A stretch of 64,000 nucleotides of DNA from Aptenodytes patagonicus. Its lineage: Eukaryota > Chordata > Aves > Sphenisciformes > Spheniscidae. The notes under the pieces are model-generated. The model did no database searches, had not been told where the DNA came from, and worked only from the letters and a program-made list of their open reading frames with translations. Position numbers and translations under genes: made by a program. Every line of letters starts with the position of its first letter. Positions within the stretch are counted from its first letter, which is position 1. The stretch spans positions 119,783,794 to 119,847,793 of the forward strand of contig NC_134949.1 in the NCBI RefSeq assembly GCF_965638725.1, in the 5' to 3' direction. Positions 63,101 to 64,000 of this stretch are shown here, piece by piece.

Positions 63101-64000
63101 CTCAGTTAGTAAACAAGGACGGAAAATGTACCTGACACATTTACCCCACGCCTAAAAACCAAGCCATTTAGAAGAAGACATCTGGATGTTCAAAAATTAG
63201 CATGACGGTATTCAGAGCCCATCAAAACATGCAGCCATGGCTTGGCGTCTAGTAGCTAAGCGACGTACTTCATACGTTCAAAACATAGTTGTAAAAGTTG
63301 GATCCTCCTGCCAATTGCTGCCCTCTCATTGAAAAGCTAAACTGGAAAAAATCTCTCTTTAGTTCAAAGTGGGGCTGTTTTCTCCGGGAAACATCTCTAA
63401 TGCTTTTTCATCCTTTAACCCTTTACGCGTTTACATTCCAAGAGGAACAAATAGATTCATGTTGACATTTCAAGTGTAAGCATACACATACTCCCTGCAA
63501 AGAACATGATGAACACATGTAGCAGGAAGCTACAGTCTTGTTCTTACTGAGTCAAATACTGAAATGTAATGCCAAACAATGTGCGTGTGCACACAGCAAA
63601 TCCTTAAAGCAGATTAAGTTATACTGAACTGCATGGAGGAGCTAATCCCATAGTTAAACGTGTTAAAATGTAAACCAAGAAAACGGAAGCCTGTGCTTTT
63701 TTCTTGCAAAGCATTTACATCCTTAAGCAACACTGCAAGCCATATTTGCATCTTAAGAGTGGAAGGAGACCACAGGAACTGTGACGTTTTGGTTAGTTTA
63801 GGTACTACTTACATCCAAAAGAAGTTACTCTACGCATGGAAGATGCATTGCTCAGGAGTCTTTGAAAGTGGGTTACTGATTAGCAGCACACTCTTATTCT
63901 GGCAGGAGGGCATCCACGCAAAGAATTACAGATAAGCATCTGTAAAGCAAGTGCACTTAAAATTCACATCCTACCTCAATCCAAATTAACTTAATAATTG

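Larger units (their letters stand above)
53961..64000 (-). other. ADAMTS5 intron 1 (3' part; upstream end off window)
   Basis: Exon 1 of ADAMTS5 should be roughly 1.1 kb of GC-rich open frame with a signal peptide and prodomain. No such frame exists between exon 2 and the window end, so this 10 kb is interpreted as intron 1. It holds a GCTAAT hexamer repeat (54703-54726), a two-stage hairpin (57069-57117) and a small CpG-rich patch at 61912-61930. No other gene or transposon was recognised. Confidence 0.75.

Overview
This window is vertebrate nuclear DNA and almost certainly from a bird. It carries CR1 LINE 3' ends with the avian ATTCTATG tail, an LTR resembling a high-copy neoavian element, and small multi-exon coding islands separated by AT-rich introns. 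There are no operons, rRNA, tRNA, CRISPR or phage-like genes. The species cannot be named from the sequence alone.

One protein-coding gene is supported: ADAMTS5 (aggrecanase-2), on the minus strand. Seven coding exons, corresponding to exons 2-8 of the eight-exon vertebrate gene, can be assembled with canonical GT/AG sites and matching phases. From 5' to 3' they are 53960-53828, 39280-39113, 33001-32718, 31469-31286, 30832-30657, 29804-29629 and 26123-25550. Together they encode 564 residues: the C-terminal part of the catalytic domain with the zinc site, the disintegrin-like domain, central TSP1 repeat, cysteine-rich domain, spacer and C-terminal TSP1 repeat. The first exon (signal peptide, prodomain, N-terminal catalytic half) is not in the window, so intron 1 exceeds 10 kb.

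Layout. 1-19,100: gene-poor DNA downstream of ADAMTS5 holding an LTR (450-1128), a (CA)n tract, a CR1 scrap and several hairpin-forming inverted repeats. About 19,100-25,549: the probable long ADAMTS5 3' UTR, with AU-rich nonamers, a miR-140-5p-type seed site, Pumilio-type motifs and a plausible terminal poly(A) signal. 25,550-53,960: exons 8 to 2 and introns 7 to 2. Intron 3 contains a 30-base G homopolymer. Intron 2 (14.5 kb) holds two CR1 fragments and an ancient MIR-like SINE. 53,961-64,000: part of intron 1, with a hexamer repeat and a two-stage hairpin containing paired E-boxes.

No previously undescribed gene system was found. The points most worth following up are the candidate post-transcriptional control region in the 3' UTR, two N-glycosylation sequon differences from the remembered human protein, the Ser/Gly codon repeat in the spacer-TSP1 linker, and the G30 tract.
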